Positions 43,356-53,295 of a stretch of 64,000 nucleotides of DNA are shown in pieces. How positions within the stretch are numbered: the stretch's first letter is position 1; every line of letters starts with the position of its first letter. Source of the DNA: DTDX01 sp964608455 (GTDB lineage: Archaea; Thermoproteota; Bathyarchaeia; 40CM-2-53-6; DTDX01); the NCBI GenBank assembly GCA_964608455.1, contig CAZSNM010000002.1, forward strand, positions 1 through 64,000. The letters are read 5' to 3'. A program made the translations under genes and the position numbers. The notes beneath the pieces were generated by a model. That model did no database searches, was not told the origin of the DNA, and worked only from the letters and a program-made list of their open reading frames with translations.

Positions 43356-44113
43356 AAACTATCCTTAAGGAGTGTAAAGTTAAACCTGTTAACCCCATAA
43401 TTATAGAGGGGTTACCAGGATTAGGTTCTGTTGGAAAAATAGTTGCTTCATACCTTATTTCTCAATTAAAAGCTAAAAAAATAGCTGAGCTTTATTCACC
43501 TCATTTTCCTCATTACGCTTTAGTAAATGGACAGGGAGTTGCAAGATTACCTAAAAGCACATTTTATTACTATAAAAACAAGAAAAGAAAGCTTGAGCTT
43601 ATTATAATTACTGGTGATTGCCAACCTCAAACTAATATAGGGCAATATGAAGTGGCAGAAAAAATAGTTGAATATGCTAAAAAATATTCAAGTAAGCTTC
43701 TTATAAGTATTGGAGGCTACAGTTCAAGTAGAAAAGAGGAGCCTAAAGTTTATGGAGCAGCCACAAATGTTAAATTAATTAATCAATTAATTAAGATGGG
43801 TGTTGCTATTAATGAGGATGGTGTCCCAATAGTTGGTGTAGCTGGAATATTACTTCCTTTAGCTAAAGCTAAGGGTTTAAATGCAGTATGTTTGCTTGGA
43901 GAAACGTTGGGCTATATTCCAGATCCTAAAGCTGCTAAAAGTGTTTTAAAGGTTTTAAATCAATTTTTAAACTTGAAAATCGATTTAAAAGAGTTGGAAA
44001 AAGAAATTAAAGAAATGGGAAAGCTTGAAGAAAAAATTCTTAAAACAACCCAAAGTTTTGAGGAAACATTTGAAGAAAAGAAAATAACTGAAAAATTCTC
44101 ATATATATCTTAA
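43352..44113 (+). CDS. PAC2 family proteasome-assembly chaperone-like protein
   Basis: A 253-residue ATP-grasp-unrelated PAC2-family protein. IIEGLPGLGSVGKIVASYLI near residue 18 and VGVAGILLPLAKAKGLNAVC near 165 are the typical Gly-rich segments. It follows aIF2alpha and nop10, the usual archaeal placing. Eukaryotic relatives assemble proteasomes; the archaeal role is inferred only. Confidence 0.88.
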   Translation: MKTILKECKVKPVNPIIIEGLPGLGSVGKIVASYLISQLKAKKIAELYSPHFPHYALVNGQGVARLPKSTFYYYKNKKRKLELIIITGDCQPQTNIGQYEVAEKIVEYAKKYSSKLLISIGGYSSSRKEEPKVYGAATNVKLINQLIKMGVAINEDGVPIVGVAGILLPLAKAKGLNAVCLLGETLGYIPDPKAAKSVLKVLNQFLNLKIDLKELEKEIKEMGKLEEKILKTTQSFEETFEEKKITEKFSYIS

Positions 44114-44115
44114 CT

Positions 44116-46806
44116 TTAACCAGTTTTAACAATTAAGGTTTTTATTTCACTGGAAATAGATGAGCCTTCTTTGGTAACAAGCAAAGCTTTAACATAGTAT
44201 GTTCCAGGTTTTTCAGGTTTCCAGATAGTTTTAAAAATGTTTTGTGTAAGCGTACCTTTAGTTAAATTAAACCAGTTAACTTTATCTAAGCTATATTGAA
44301 TTGTAACGTTTCCTTGAGTTAATGAAGAAACTTCAATTTCAACATTTTCACCTAAATTTAATGAGGAGGGTGTTAATGAAAGATTTAATAGTAAAGAAGC
44401 ATTGCTAACAGTTAAAGATAAAGTTTGACTAAAAGCTTTTGTATATTTTCCAGCTTCACCATCCCATCTGCTTCTAATAAGATAAACACCGCTTCCAGGA
44501 AGCCAACTGTAAACATAGGAGCCATTAATTGCTGTTATGCTTGTTCCAATATTTTCCCATGTTAAACCACCATCTTTTGAATATTCAAGAGTTACAAGTT
44601 TATTGTTTAATCCTTCACCCTTAGAAGTTAACCTTCCATAAAGGTTAACCGCCTCCCCATATAATATTTCAGATTTACTTAATGAAAGTGTTAATTCGCT
44701 TAGGGCAGGATAACTTACCTCGTAAATAAACACAAACCTATTTGGTTGAGAAGCATAAACAAGCTTAAAGTAATCTGAGGATGCTTGAGACGGATTTATT
44801 CCCATAACTATTAATTTTCCAAGCATAGTATTTTCGTTTATACCATTTCTATCAGCAATAGTTTCATTAGCTATAATTTGATTATTTAAAGTAATTACTC
44901 TATAATATTTAACTTCTTGTGCGCTTCTTTTTTCATAAAAATGAACTATTTTCCCATCATAAGAAGAACCGTTACCTATCCTAGCCATCCAATACCATTT
45001 ATTATCTTCACCAAAACCATAATATTGTATACCGCTTTGTCCCCTGGTCCATGTTACAAATATGGCTATATGAGTAACATTATAAGATTTTAAGGTTGGA
45101 ATGGCTTCAGTTTCATTTGAAAGAAAAGTTCTAGCTATTAAAGCTATTTGAGTGAAGTTTAATGTTCCATTATCAGCCATTGAACGTTTATCAGCTATAG
45201 CCGTTATCCAATAACCATAATCCCACCATGAAAATACAACAGCATTCTTTGGTAAATTTTCTTTCATCCAAATTAAAGCTTGAAGCCAATCCTGATATTT
45301 AGATGCTTCCTCTCCAGAAGGAGCTGTTGGAATGCTTGAAGTAGCTATAGTAGTTGGAGCATAAGCTGAATTTGAAGCATAATATAAGGTTGGTGTAATA
45401 ATAATTAAAAGAATAAGTAATATGGCCGCTCCAAATTCTCTTGCTACTCTAGATTCAAACTTAATTTTCTTTTTTGGAAAAATAATTTTTTCTTTTAAAA
45501 TATCTAAAGATGGTTTAGCTAATTCAATTACACCTATGGCGCTTAAAAGAGATAAAGCTGGGGCCAGTATAATAGTTAATCTAACAAATGAACCTGCAAA
45601 ATAAATTGATGATAAACCAAAAAGAATAAGAAATAAATCGTTATTTCTTCTTTTTTGAAGGGAAAAGAGAAATCCAAAAAGACCTAAAATAATTAATGCT
45701 CCAAATTCATAAAAGAAGGATGACCATGTACCTGGTCTATGCTCAGCTACAGATTCAACCAATGGCATTTCAAGCCTAACTAAAGGATTAACTATAGCTG
45801 CAAATTTTCCTGCTAAAGGACCAATTAAACCTTTACTCCATAAAATTACTGTTCCTCCGACCAAAATAATTGCAAAAGCTAAAGCTGCTAAAATTTTACC
45901 TCTAAAGGAAGAAGCCCTTTCAAAAACTTCGCAACCAATTAAAATAATAAAAATCAAAAATAAAGCTAAAGTTGACCATTCAGAAATAAAACTATAACCT
46001 AACTTTGGAATTTGAAGAGAAATCAAAAAGAATATGCTATATGTTATCGAATAAACAATTAACAATCTAGTTGAATAACGCTTAAGTAAAACTAGCACTA
46101 AAGTGAATAAAGCAATTAATGAAGCTGGATACCTAAAGGCGCCCCAACCCATTCCAATGTAACCTAAAGATAAACCAGCTAATAATGCATAAATAATGCT
46201 TGCTCTAAGAGATCTAGAGTTTGATAATGCTTTTAAATAGAACATAAAGAATAAAAGCATAGTAAATATTCCAATAGTTTCATCATCAAAAAATCCTAAT
46301 GAAGTTCGAGTAATATGAGAAGTGTTAAAAGCTAAAAATAAAGCTGAAAGTAAACCTATGCTTTTACCCCATTCTCTTCCCAAAAGGTATGCAGCTAAAC
46401 ATGTTGCAACACCCATAATTATTGGAAATATTACACAAAGTTGATAAAGTGTTATTGAAACTCCTAAATCTTGAAGAAGCATATAGAGAAGCGCAGCTGT
46501 AAATGATACACCAGGGTAATTTGTAGTTGAAATATCTCTACCCCAAGGATACCAACTCATGTTATCATGCCAACTAAACCAGGCTTTAAAACCATTATTT
46601 ACTATATATTCAGCCATTCTATATTGTTGATATGGATCAAATTCAGAAATGAAAAAACCCCATCTTAACGGTAAAAGCCTAATAATTGCAGCTAAGGCTA
46701 AAATTAAGAGGAGAGTTGCAAAATGCAAGCAGCTGCTTCCAGAAATCTTTAAAGAAGCTAAAAAATCTTTAATTTTAGGTAGGAAAGAATTTGAATTTGT
46801 TTTCAT
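44116..46806 (-). CDS. aglB: Oligosaccharyltransferase AglB/STT3 with C-terminal Ig-like domains
   Basis: An 896-residue membrane enzyme moving glycans from dolichol phosphate to Asn on surface proteins. About thirteen helices lie in residues 20-490. The first outer loop has the metal-binding acidic motif SEFDPYQQYRMAEY near 56, and the catalytic-domain signature WWDYG is near 526. After about residue 700 two Ig-like beta domains follow: LSLSKSEILYGEAVNLYGRL with WLPGSGVYLIRSRWDG, then LSLTPSSLNLGENVEIEVSS with WKPEKPGTYYVKA. Such tails vary among archaea. An OST3/6-like gene lies 6.5 kb away at 53296. Confidence 0.92.
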   Translation of the reverse strand: MKTNSNSFLPKIKDFLASLKISGSSCLHFATLLLILALAAIIRLLPLRWGFFISEFDPYQQYRMAEYIVNNGFKAWFSWHDNMSWYPWGRDISTTNYPGVSFTAALLYMLLQDLGVSITLYQLCVIFPIIMGVATCLAAYLLGREWGKSIGLLSALFLAFNTSHITRTSLGFFDDETIGIFTMLLFFMFYLKALSNSRSLRASIIYALLAGLSLGYIGMGWGAFRYPASLIALFTLVLVLLKRYSTRLLIVYSITYSIFFLISLQIPKLGYSFISEWSTLALFLIFIILIGCEVFERASSFRGKILAALAFAIILVGGTVILWSKGLIGPLAGKFAAIVNPLVRLEMPLVESVAEHRPGTWSSFFYEFGALIILGLFGFLFSLQKRRNNDLFLILFGLSSIYFAGSFVRLTIILAPALSLLSAIGVIELAKPSLDILKEKIIFPKKKIKFESRVAREFGAAILLILLIIITPTLYYASNSAYAPTTIATSSIPTAPSGEEASKYQDWLQALIWMKENLPKNAVVFSWWDYGYWITAIADKRSMADNGTLNFTQIALIARTFLSNETEAIPTLKSYNVTHIAIFVTWTRGQSGIQYYGFGEDNKWYWMARIGNGSSYDGKIVHFYEKRSAQEVKYYRVITLNNQIIANETIADRNGINENTMLGKLIVMGINPSQASSDYFKLVYASQPNRFVFIYEVSYPALSELTLSLSKSEILYGEAVNLYGRLTSKGEGLNNKLVTLEYSKDGGLTWENIGTSITAINGSYVYSWLPGSGVYLIRSRWDGEAGKYTKAFSQTLSLTVSNASLLLNLSLTPSSLNLGENVEIEVSSLTQGNVTIQYSLDKVNWFNLTKGTLTQNIFKTIWKPEKPGTYYVKALLVTKEGSSISSEIKTLIVKTG

Positions 46807-47023
46807 TAAGCATCCCTTAATTCTTCTTTTAGCCTTAAGCTAAAGATAAAAATTTTATCTAATTAATAAATCTTCGCTTAGCTTATAAAGAAAAATTTAA
46901 TAAAGAGGTTAAAAAGGTTTACAATTTGCAGCTAAATTAAAGTTTAAAAATAAAATCTAAAACCTATTTGTTTAATCCTTAAATTAATTAAATTATGCAT
47001 TAAAGATGCAAGGTAGATGAAGA

Positions 47024-50000
47024 TTGAACCAGAAAATTGTGGGAAAAATCGATAAAGTTTTTTCTCCTAAAGAATATGAAGAAAAAATTCTTGATTGGTG
47101 GAATAAAGAAAAAATCTATATAAAGGTTAAAAGAGCGGGTGGAAGGAAAAAATTTTATTTTTTAGATGGTCCCCCATACGTAACTAATCCTCCTCATGTA
47201 GGTACAGCTTGGAATAAAATATTGAAAGATGTTATAATCAGATTTAAGAGAATGCAAGGTTTTAAAGTTAGGGATCAACCTGGATATGATTGTCATGGAT
47301 TACCTATAGAGGTTAAGGTAGAGGAGGAACTTGGAATAAAAACCAAAAAAGAAATAGAAGAGAAGGTTTCTGTTCAAGCGTTTATTAAAAGATGCAAGGA
47401 ATATGCTGAGGAAAACGCTAAAATTCAAACAGAAGTGTTTAAAAATTTAGGTGTATGGATGGATTGGGAAAAACCTTACTTAACTTTAAAAAACGATTAT
47501 ATAGAGTCTGTATGGTGGACTGTAAAAAAAGCTTATGAAAAAAATTTACTTACAAAAGGTTTAAAGGTGGTTCATTGGTGTCCAAGATGCGAAACAGCTT
47601 TATCAGGATATGAAGTTACTGATGAGTATAGAAATGTTAAAGATTACTCAATTTATGTTAAATTTCAAGTAGAAAATGAAAAAAACAAATTTATTCTTAT
47701 TTGGACAACAACTCCCTGGACACTTCCAGCAAATGTTGCAGTAATGGTTCATCCTAAAGAATATTATGTTGAAGCTGAAGCTGATAATGAAGTATATATT
47801 TTGGCTGAAGCTAGATGTGAAGCAGTATTTAATGAAGTGGGGAAAAACTTCAAAATTATTAAGAAAATTAAGGGAGAGGAATTGCTTGGTTTAAAATATA
47901 AGCCTCCGCTTCTTGAAGAGGTGCCTCTTCAAACTCAAATTAAAAATGCACATAAAATTGTTCTTTCAGAAAAATATGTAAGCATGAATGAAGGAACAGG
48001 ATGCGTTCATTGTGCTCCAGCTCATGGAGAAGAGGACTTTGAAGTTGGTTTAGGATATAATTTGCCTATAGTGTCTCCAGTTGACACTTCTGGAAGATTT
48101 ACTCAAGAAGCTGGGAAATATGCTGGAAAATATGTTAAGGAAGCAGATCAATTAATTATTGACGATTTAAAAAATAAAAATTTGCTTTTTTATGCCACTA
48201 CAATAGAGCATTCTTATCCTCATTGTTGGCGTTGCAAAACACCTTTAATTCTTAGAGCTACAGAGCAATGGTTTATTAAGGTTTCTGAATATAAGAATAA
48301 ACTTGTTGAAGAAAATGAAAGTGTTACTTGGGTTCCAGAGTGGGCTGGAAAAAAAAGATTTAAAGATTGGCTTCTTGGAGCTAGAGATTGGGTGATTTCC
48401 AGACAACGATTTTGGGGTATACCAATCCCAATTTGGGTTTGTGAAAAATGCGGTAGAGAGGAGGTTATAGGTTCAATAGCTGAGCTTAAATCTAAGGCTT
48501 TAAACTTTCCAAGAAAAATTGATTTGCATAGAGATTGCGTGGATGAAATATATTTACAATGTAGCTGCAATGGTAAAATGAAGAGGATTTCTGATATATT
48601 GGATGTTTGGATGGATTCTGGAGCGGCGTCTTGGGCTAGTTTAAATTATCCAAAAAAAGAGGATGAATTTAAAAAATGGTGGCCTGCTGACGTTGTTATT
48701 GAAGCTCATGATCAAACAAGAGGTTGGTTTTATACACAACTTTGCGCTGGAATTCTAGCTTTTAATAAAAGTCCATATAAAACAGTTTTAATGCATGGTC
48801 ATGCTTTAGATGCTTCTGGACAAAAAATGAGTAAATCGCTTGGAAACTTTATTTCACCAGAAGATGTAATAGCCAAATATGGTCGAGATGCTTTAAGATT
48901 ATATGAGTTACAAAATACAACTTGGGAAGATTTTAGATTTTCTTGGAATGAAGTGGAGGAATGCTGGAGAAACCTCCATATAATATGGAATGTATATGCT
49001 TTTGCAAGTATTTACATGAATCTTGATAAGTTTCAACCTAATAAATGGCCTATAAAAAAGCTTTATAAACATATGAGAAATGAAGATAAATGGTTAATAT
49101 CTAGAACTGAAAGTTTAAAAGCTAAAGTAACAGAGTTTCTTGAAAAATTTGAAGTTCATTCAGCTATTAGAGAACTTATAAGTTATGCCATAGAAGATTT
49201 AAGTCGATGGTACATTAAACTTGTTAGAAGAAGATTTTGGCAGGAAAAAGAAAGTTTAGATAAGTTAGCAACATACTCAACTTTATATTATGCCTTAAAA
49301 ACTTGGTTAATTTTATCTGCACCCTTTTTACCCTTTACTTCAGAAAAATTGTATAGGGATATGATGTTTCCGACAGAAGAAAAAAAACTTAGCATACATA
49401 TGTATAAATGGCCTAAAGTCGAAGAAAAGTTAATCAATAAAGATTATGAGAAACAAATGGAGTTAGTTAAAAAAGTTATAGAAGCAGCTTTAAGCGCTAG
49501 GCAATCATTAAAAATAAAGTTAAGGCAACCTGTAAAAAAAGTAATGATTGTTACTGGAAATTTAGATGTAAAAAACAGTTTATCAAATTTTAAGGATATT
49601 ATTATGGATCAAATAAATGCTAAAACAATAGAGTTTATATCTTTAGATGAAGAAGAAAAATTAAAAAAGATTTTTGCAATTCCAAAACTAGATGTTTTAG
49701 GACCAATATTTAAATCTAAAACTGCTCAAGTAGCTGAAAAAATAAAAAGTGAAGATGGATGGAAAATTTTAAAAAGCTTTAAAGAAAAAAACTTTTTTGA
49801 GCTTTTATTAAATGAAGAAAAAATAAAAATTACTCCTGAAATGGTTTTCTTTAAAGAAGAAATGCTTGAAGGATTTGGCTTTGGCGAATTTGATGAGGGA
49901 AGAGTCTATGTTGATGGAAAATTAACTGAAGAATTAATTCTAGAAGGTTTCGCTAGAGACATAGTTAGAAGAATTCAAGAAATGAGGGGAGAAATAGATC

Positions 50001-50212
50001 TTCCAGTAGACGCTTTTATCTCAGTTTATATTAAATGCCCAAGTAATAAAGAAGAGGAATGGATTAAAGCCCAAAAAGAATATATTAAAGATGAAGTTAG
50101 AGCAAAAGAAGTATTTTTTGAAATTTCTAAAGAAGAAAAATTTGATCTTAAAAAGCAATGGGTTATTGATGAGAAAAAATTTGAAATAGCAATAAAAATG
50201 GAGAATTTTTAA
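47024..50212 (+). CDS. ileS: Isoleucyl-tRNA synthetase
   Basis: A 1062-residue class I synthetase. The HIGH-type motif reads PPYVTNPPHVGTAWNKI near residue 50, and KMSKS is in GQKMSKSLGNF near 600. The editing (CP1) domain lies between them with WTTTPWTLPANVA near 228. The C-terminal anticodon-binding and junction domains are complete. TTG start at 47024. Its stop overlaps the following ATG. Confidence 0.96.
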   Translation: MNQKIVGKIDKVFSPKEYEEKILDWWNKEKIYIKVKRAGGRKKFYFLDGPPYVTNPPHVGTAWNKILKDVIIRFKRMQGFKVRDQPGYDCHGLPIEVKVEEELGIKTKKEIEEKVSVQAFIKRCKEYAEENAKIQTEVFKNLGVWMDWEKPYLTLKNDYIESVWWTVKKAYEKNLLTKGLKVVHWCPRCETALSGYEVTDEYRNVKDYSIYVKFQVENEKNKFILIWTTTPWTLPANVAVMVHPKEYYVEAEADNEVYILAEARCEAVFNEVGKNFKIIKKIKGEELLGLKYKPPLLEEVPLQTQIKNAHKIVLSEKYVSMNEGTGCVHCAPAHGEEDFEVGLGYNLPIVSPVDTSGRFTQEAGKYAGKYVKEADQLIIDDLKNKNLLFYATTIEHSYPHCWRCKTPLILRATEQWFIKVSEYKNKLVEENESVTWVPEWAGKKRFKDWLLGARDWVISRQRFWGIPIPIWVCEKCGREEVIGSIAELKSKALNFPRKIDLHRDCVDEIYLQCSCNGKMKRISDILDVWMDSGAASWASLNYPKKEDEFKKWWPADVVIEAHDQTRGWFYTQLCAGILAFNKSPYKTVLMHGHALDASGQKMSKSLGNFISPEDVIAKYGRDALRLYELQNTTWEDFRFSWNEVEECWRNLHIIWNVYAFASIYMNLDKFQPNKWPIKKLYKHMRNEDKWLISRTESLKAKVTEFLEKFEVHSAIRELISYAIEDLSRWYIKLVRRRFWQEKESLDKLATYSTLYYALKTWLILSAPFLPFTSEKLYRDMMFPTEEKKLSIHMYKWPKVEEKLINKDYEKQMELVKKVIEAALSARQSLKIKLRQPVKKVMIVTGNLDVKNSLSNFKDIIMDQINAKTIEFISLDEEEKLKKIFAIPKLDVLGPIFKSKTAQVAEKIKSEDGWKILKSFKEKNFFELLLNEEKIKITPEMVFFKEEMLEGFGFGEFDEGRVYVDGKLTEELILEGFARDIVRRIQEMRGEIDLPVDAFISVYIKCPSNKEEEWIKAQKEYIKDEVRAKEVFFEISKEEKFDLKKQWVIDEKKFEIAIKMENF

Positions 50213-51336
50213 TGAAGCGGTTAGGTTTTATAGTAAATCCTATAGCTGGGATAGGTGGTGCTGTAGGATTAAAAGGTTCTGATGGAAAAGAAATTGTTAA
50301 TAAAGCATTTTCTCTTGGAGCTAAACTGGTTTCACCAGAAAAAGCAAAAATATTTTTGCAAGAATTAAAAAAACTTAATTGTGAATTTGAGCTTTATGTA
50401 GGAGCAGGATTAATGGGAGAAAAAGAAGCTAAAGAATGCGGTTTAACACCAAATCTTATTTTAGGCAAAGAAAAAAATGAAACAACAGCTGAAGACACCA
50501 AAGAAATAGCATTAGAAATGATGAATAAAAATGTTGATCTTTTAGTTTTCTGCGGTGGAGATGGAACAGCAAGAGATATTATGAATGCTGTAGATTTAAA
50601 AATTCCAGTTTTAGGAGTCCCTTCAGGAGTAAAAATGCATTCAGGTGTTTTTGCTACAAACCCTAAAGCTGGAGCTAAAATAGTTAAAGATTTTTTTAAT
50701 AATCAATTATCATTAATTGAATGCGAAGTTATGGATATTGATGAAGAAGCTTTTAGGCAAGGAAGAGTTTCAGCTAAACTTTATGGATATTTAAAGGTTC
50801 CTTCAGAAAAACTTCTTATTCAACAAGTTAAATCTTCTGTTCCATTGATTGAAAACGAAAAAGAAAATAGAGAAGCAATAGCAAAATATTTAATTGAAGA
50901 AATGGAGGAGGATTGCATTTATATAGTTGGTCCAGGTTCAACAACAAAAACAATATTTGACTTACTTAATCTTGAAAAAACTCTTTTAGGTGTAGATATT
51001 TTATTTAGAAAAAAAATTATCGTTAAAGATGCGAATGAAAAAGAAATATTAAAAATATTGAATGAAGATGAAAAAACTAAGGCTAAAATAATTGTTACAC
51101 CAATCGGAGGACAAGGTTATATATTTGGTAGAGGAAACCAACAAATTAGCCCAAATGTAATAAGAAAAGTTGGAAAAGAAAACATAATTGTTATAGCTAC
51201 TAAAAATAAACTTCAAACTTTAAATCCTAAAAGACTTCTTGTTGATACTGGAGATCCAGAATTAGATGAAGAATTAAAAGGTTACATCAAGGTGGTAACG
51301 GATTATAAAGAAGAAACAATAGTTAAGGTTGAATAA
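50212..51336 (+). CDS. ATP-NAD kinase-like protein (COG3199/AcoX type)
   Basis: A 374-residue protein with GFIVNPIAGIGGAVGLKGSD at the N terminus and the diacylglycerol/NAD-kinase motif FCGGDGTARDI near residue 103. This larger family is distinct from the true NAD kinase at 55046 and its substrate is not established. Family members occur widely in archaea. It overlaps the ileS stop (TAATG), so it is probably translated from the same mRNA. Confidence 0.85.
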   Translation: MKRLGFIVNPIAGIGGAVGLKGSDGKEIVNKAFSLGAKLVSPEKAKIFLQELKKLNCEFELYVGAGLMGEKEAKECGLTPNLILGKEKNETTAEDTKEIALEMMNKNVDLLVFCGGDGTARDIMNAVDLKIPVLGVPSGVKMHSGVFATNPKAGAKIVKDFFNNQLSLIECEVMDIDEEAFRQGRVSAKLYGYLKVPSEKLLIQQVKSSVPLIENEKENREAIAKYLIEEMEEDCIYIVGPGSTTKTIFDLLNLEKTLLGVDILFRKKIIVKDANEKEILKILNEDEKTKAKIIVTPIGGQGYIFGRGNQQISPNVIRKVGKENIIVIATKNKLQTLNPKRLLVDTGDPELDEELKGYIKVVTDYKEETIVKVE

Positions 51337-51356
51337 AAAATAAGGGAAGAGTGGGT

Positions 51357-51770
51357 CTATTCTTTTTCAACAATAGATTTTAAAAATTCAACATAGCTTT
51401 TAGCATCCATTAAGTTTTTAAGTTCTTCTTGAAGATTTGAAGGTTTAATTACAGCTATCCAACCATCACCATAGGGACTTTCATTAAGAAGCTCAGGGTT
51501 ATTTTCAAGTTTGGTGTTCACTTCAATAATTTCTCCAGAGATTGGCGAAAAAATTTCAGCCACTGCCTTAACTGATTCAACACTTCCTATACTTTGCATT
51601 TGAGCTGCTTTAGAGCCTACTTTAGGTAAATCTACGAAAACAATTTCATGAAGAGATTTTTGGGCATAATCACAAATTCCAATTCTGCATAAATCGCCTT
51701 CAATTTTAAGCCATTCATGCTCTTTAGTATAATACAAACCTTCAACAACTTCATATTCTCCAACTTTCAT
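51357..51770 (-). CDS. gcvH: Glycine cleavage system H protein
   Basis: A 137-residue lipoyl carrier that shuttles the aminomethyl group of glycine. The lipoyl Lys is in SVESVKAVAEIFSPISG near residue 62, with the usual Ala after Lys-Ala/Val, unlike the KWV copy at 11559. It follows gcvT by about 50 bp on the same strand. P-protein genes are not in this window. Confidence 0.93.
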   Translation of the reverse strand: MKVGEYEVVEGLYYTKEHEWLKIEGDLCRIGICDYAQKSLHEIVFVDLPKVGSKAAQMQSIGSVESVKAVAEIFSPISGEIIEVNTKLENNPELLNESPYGDGWIAVIKPSNLQEELKNLMDAKSYVEFLKSIVEKE

Positions 51771-51822
51771 TTTTAATTCATCTCCTTAAATTTTTCAATT
51801 TCATTAGTTAGTTTTACCTTAT

Positions 51823-52950
51823 TTACTTTTCTCTTTTCCATCCATATTTAGTTGTATCATAAAATGGTATATTAACCACTTCAGCATCAACAAGCCTATC
51901 TCTAATTTTTATTTGCAAAATTTCTCCTATATTAGAGTATTCAATAGGCACGTAACCCATTGCTATTCCAATATTCAATATTGGCGATAAGGTTCCGCTG
52001 GTAACTTTTCCTATAACTTGATGATTTTTTAAAATTTCATATCCATGCCTTGGAATGCCTTTATCCTTAAGTTTTAACCCTATTCTGCATTTTTTTATGC
52101 CTTCAGCTTTCTGTTTTTCTAAAGCTTTTCTCCCTATAAAATCGCTTTTTTTATTTAATTTTACCACCCAAGAAATTTTAGCTTCAAAAGGTGTTGTTAA
52201 TTCATCAATATCGTTTCCATAAAGACACATGCCAGCTTCAAGTCTTAAAACATCTCTAGCACCCAAACCACAAGGTTCCAAACCAAGTTTTTTACCAGCA
52301 TCCAAAAGAGAGTTCCAAACTTTAAAAGCATTTTGAGGTTTTTCAATTGAGGCATTTAATACAAAAATTTCAAAACCATCTTCACCTGTATAACCTGTTC
52401 CTGAAGCTAAGCATTTAACACCATTTAAGGTTAATTCCCCAATACCAAATCTAGGAATATCATAAACATTTTCCTTAGCTATTTTTTGAACAATTTCTCT
52501 AGCCTTAGGTCCTTGAATAGCAAACATCGCTATTTCATCAGAAACATGATCAATTTTAACTTTAAACTTTTCTGCTTGTTTATACATCCATGCTAAATCT
52601 TTGCTTCTATTGCTAGCATTAAAAACCATTAAAAACTTATCTTTTAATCTAAGCAAAATTAAATCATCAATTATGCCACCTTGCTCATTACACATAACTG
52701 AATAATGACCCATTCCAGGTTTAAGCATTGAAACATCATTTGGAGTTAAATAATTTAAAAAAGCTTCATCTTCTTCGCCATAAATAAAAGCTCTTCCCAT
52801 ATGAGATACATCAAAGATTCCTGCAGCGTTTCTAACAGCTAAACATTCTTCAATTATTCCCTTATACCAAACAGGCATTTCGAAACCAGCAAACTCAATT
52901 AATTTTCCATTCTCTTTATGAAAATCATAGATTTGGGTTTTATTAACCAT
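51823..52950 (-). CDS. gcvT: Glycine cleavage system T protein (aminomethyltransferase)
   Basis: A 375-residue tetrahydrofolate- or tetrahydropterin-dependent enzyme taking the methylene from the H protein. Motifs: FAGFEMPVWYKGI near 22, AGIFDVSHMGRAFI near 40, SGTGYTGEDGFEIF near 185 and GLGARDVLRLEAGMCLYGND near 232. Start chosen at ATG 52950, because GAGGCG lies 6 nt upstream. It overlaps or abuts the small zinc-ribbon gene before it. Confidence 0.93.
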   Translation of the reverse strand: MVNKTQIYDFHKENGKLIEFAGFEMPVWYKGIIEECLAVRNAAGIFDVSHMGRAFIYGEEDEAFLNYLTPNDVSMLKPGMGHYSVMCNEQGGIIDDLILLRLKDKFLMVFNASNRSKDLAWMYKQAEKFKVKIDHVSDEIAMFAIQGPKAREIVQKIAKENVYDIPRFGIGELTLNGVKCLASGTGYTGEDGFEIFVLNASIEKPQNAFKVWNSLLDAGKKLGLEPCGLGARDVLRLEAGMCLYGNDIDELTTPFEAKISWVVKLNKKSDFIGRKALEKQKAEGIKKCRIGLKLKDKGIPRHGYEILKNHQVIGKVTSGTLSPILNIGIAMGYVPIEYSNIGEILQIKIRDRLVDAEVVNIPFYDTTKYGWKREK

Positions 52951-52960
52951 TTTAAACGCC

Positions 52961-53131
52961 TCATTCATTTTCAATAGGATGGATCTCAATATTACTATAA
53001 TCAAGATTTAAAGTTTTCCCACATTTAGGACAAATCCCATTATAACGCTGAATTACCTCTATAGGAGGTTCAAGTTCTTCACCTTCATAAAGAATAGCTC
53101 CGCATTTACCGCAAAAAATTTTTTGAGGCAA
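52961..53131 (-). CDS. Small zinc-ribbon protein
   Basis: A 56-residue protein read by eye upstream of gcvT. It begins MPQKIFCGKCGAILYEGEEL and continues with YNGICPKCGKTLNLDYSNI, so two CxxC knuckles form one zinc ribbon. TTG start at 53131 with GGAGGAG 6 nt upstream; its stop lies just before the gcvT ribosome site. It must be co-transcribed with gcvT and gcvH. I do not know a function; similar small ribbons occur widely in archaea. Confidence 0.8.
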   Translation of the reverse strand: MPQKIFCGKCGAILYEGEELEPPIEVIQRYNGICPKCGKTLNLDYSNIEIHPIENE

Positions 53132-53186
53132 AAAGTTCTCCTCCCCTTTAAATTACTAGAAATTATAAAAAGAATAAGATAGGTAA

Positions 53187-53204
53187 TAAACTTTTATAAG
53201 TTTA
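53187..53204. promoter_or_regulatory. Palindromic TATA-bearing site between divergent genes
   Basis: TAAACTTTTATAAGTTTA is a near-symmetric site with 7-bp arms around TTAT. It lies between the minus-strand zinc-ribbon/gcvT/gcvH run and the plus-strand OST3-like gene, and could serve as TATA box in either direction or as an operator. Confidence 0.35.
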
Positions 53205-53295
53205 AATATGTTCCTTTAGCCCTTATATTTATTACTAAAAGAGTCTTTTAATCTTCAAATTAAAAAGAATAAATAAAGAAGGGTGGTGTAATTAA

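Noticed and set aside
48220..48570. 116-codon minus-strand frame inside ileS
   Set aside because: Antisense shadow of conserved isoleucyl-tRNA synthetase sequence.
50212..51336. True NAD kinase
   Set aside because: The larger COG3199-type layout and the presence of a standard NAD kinase at 55046 argue for a different substrate.
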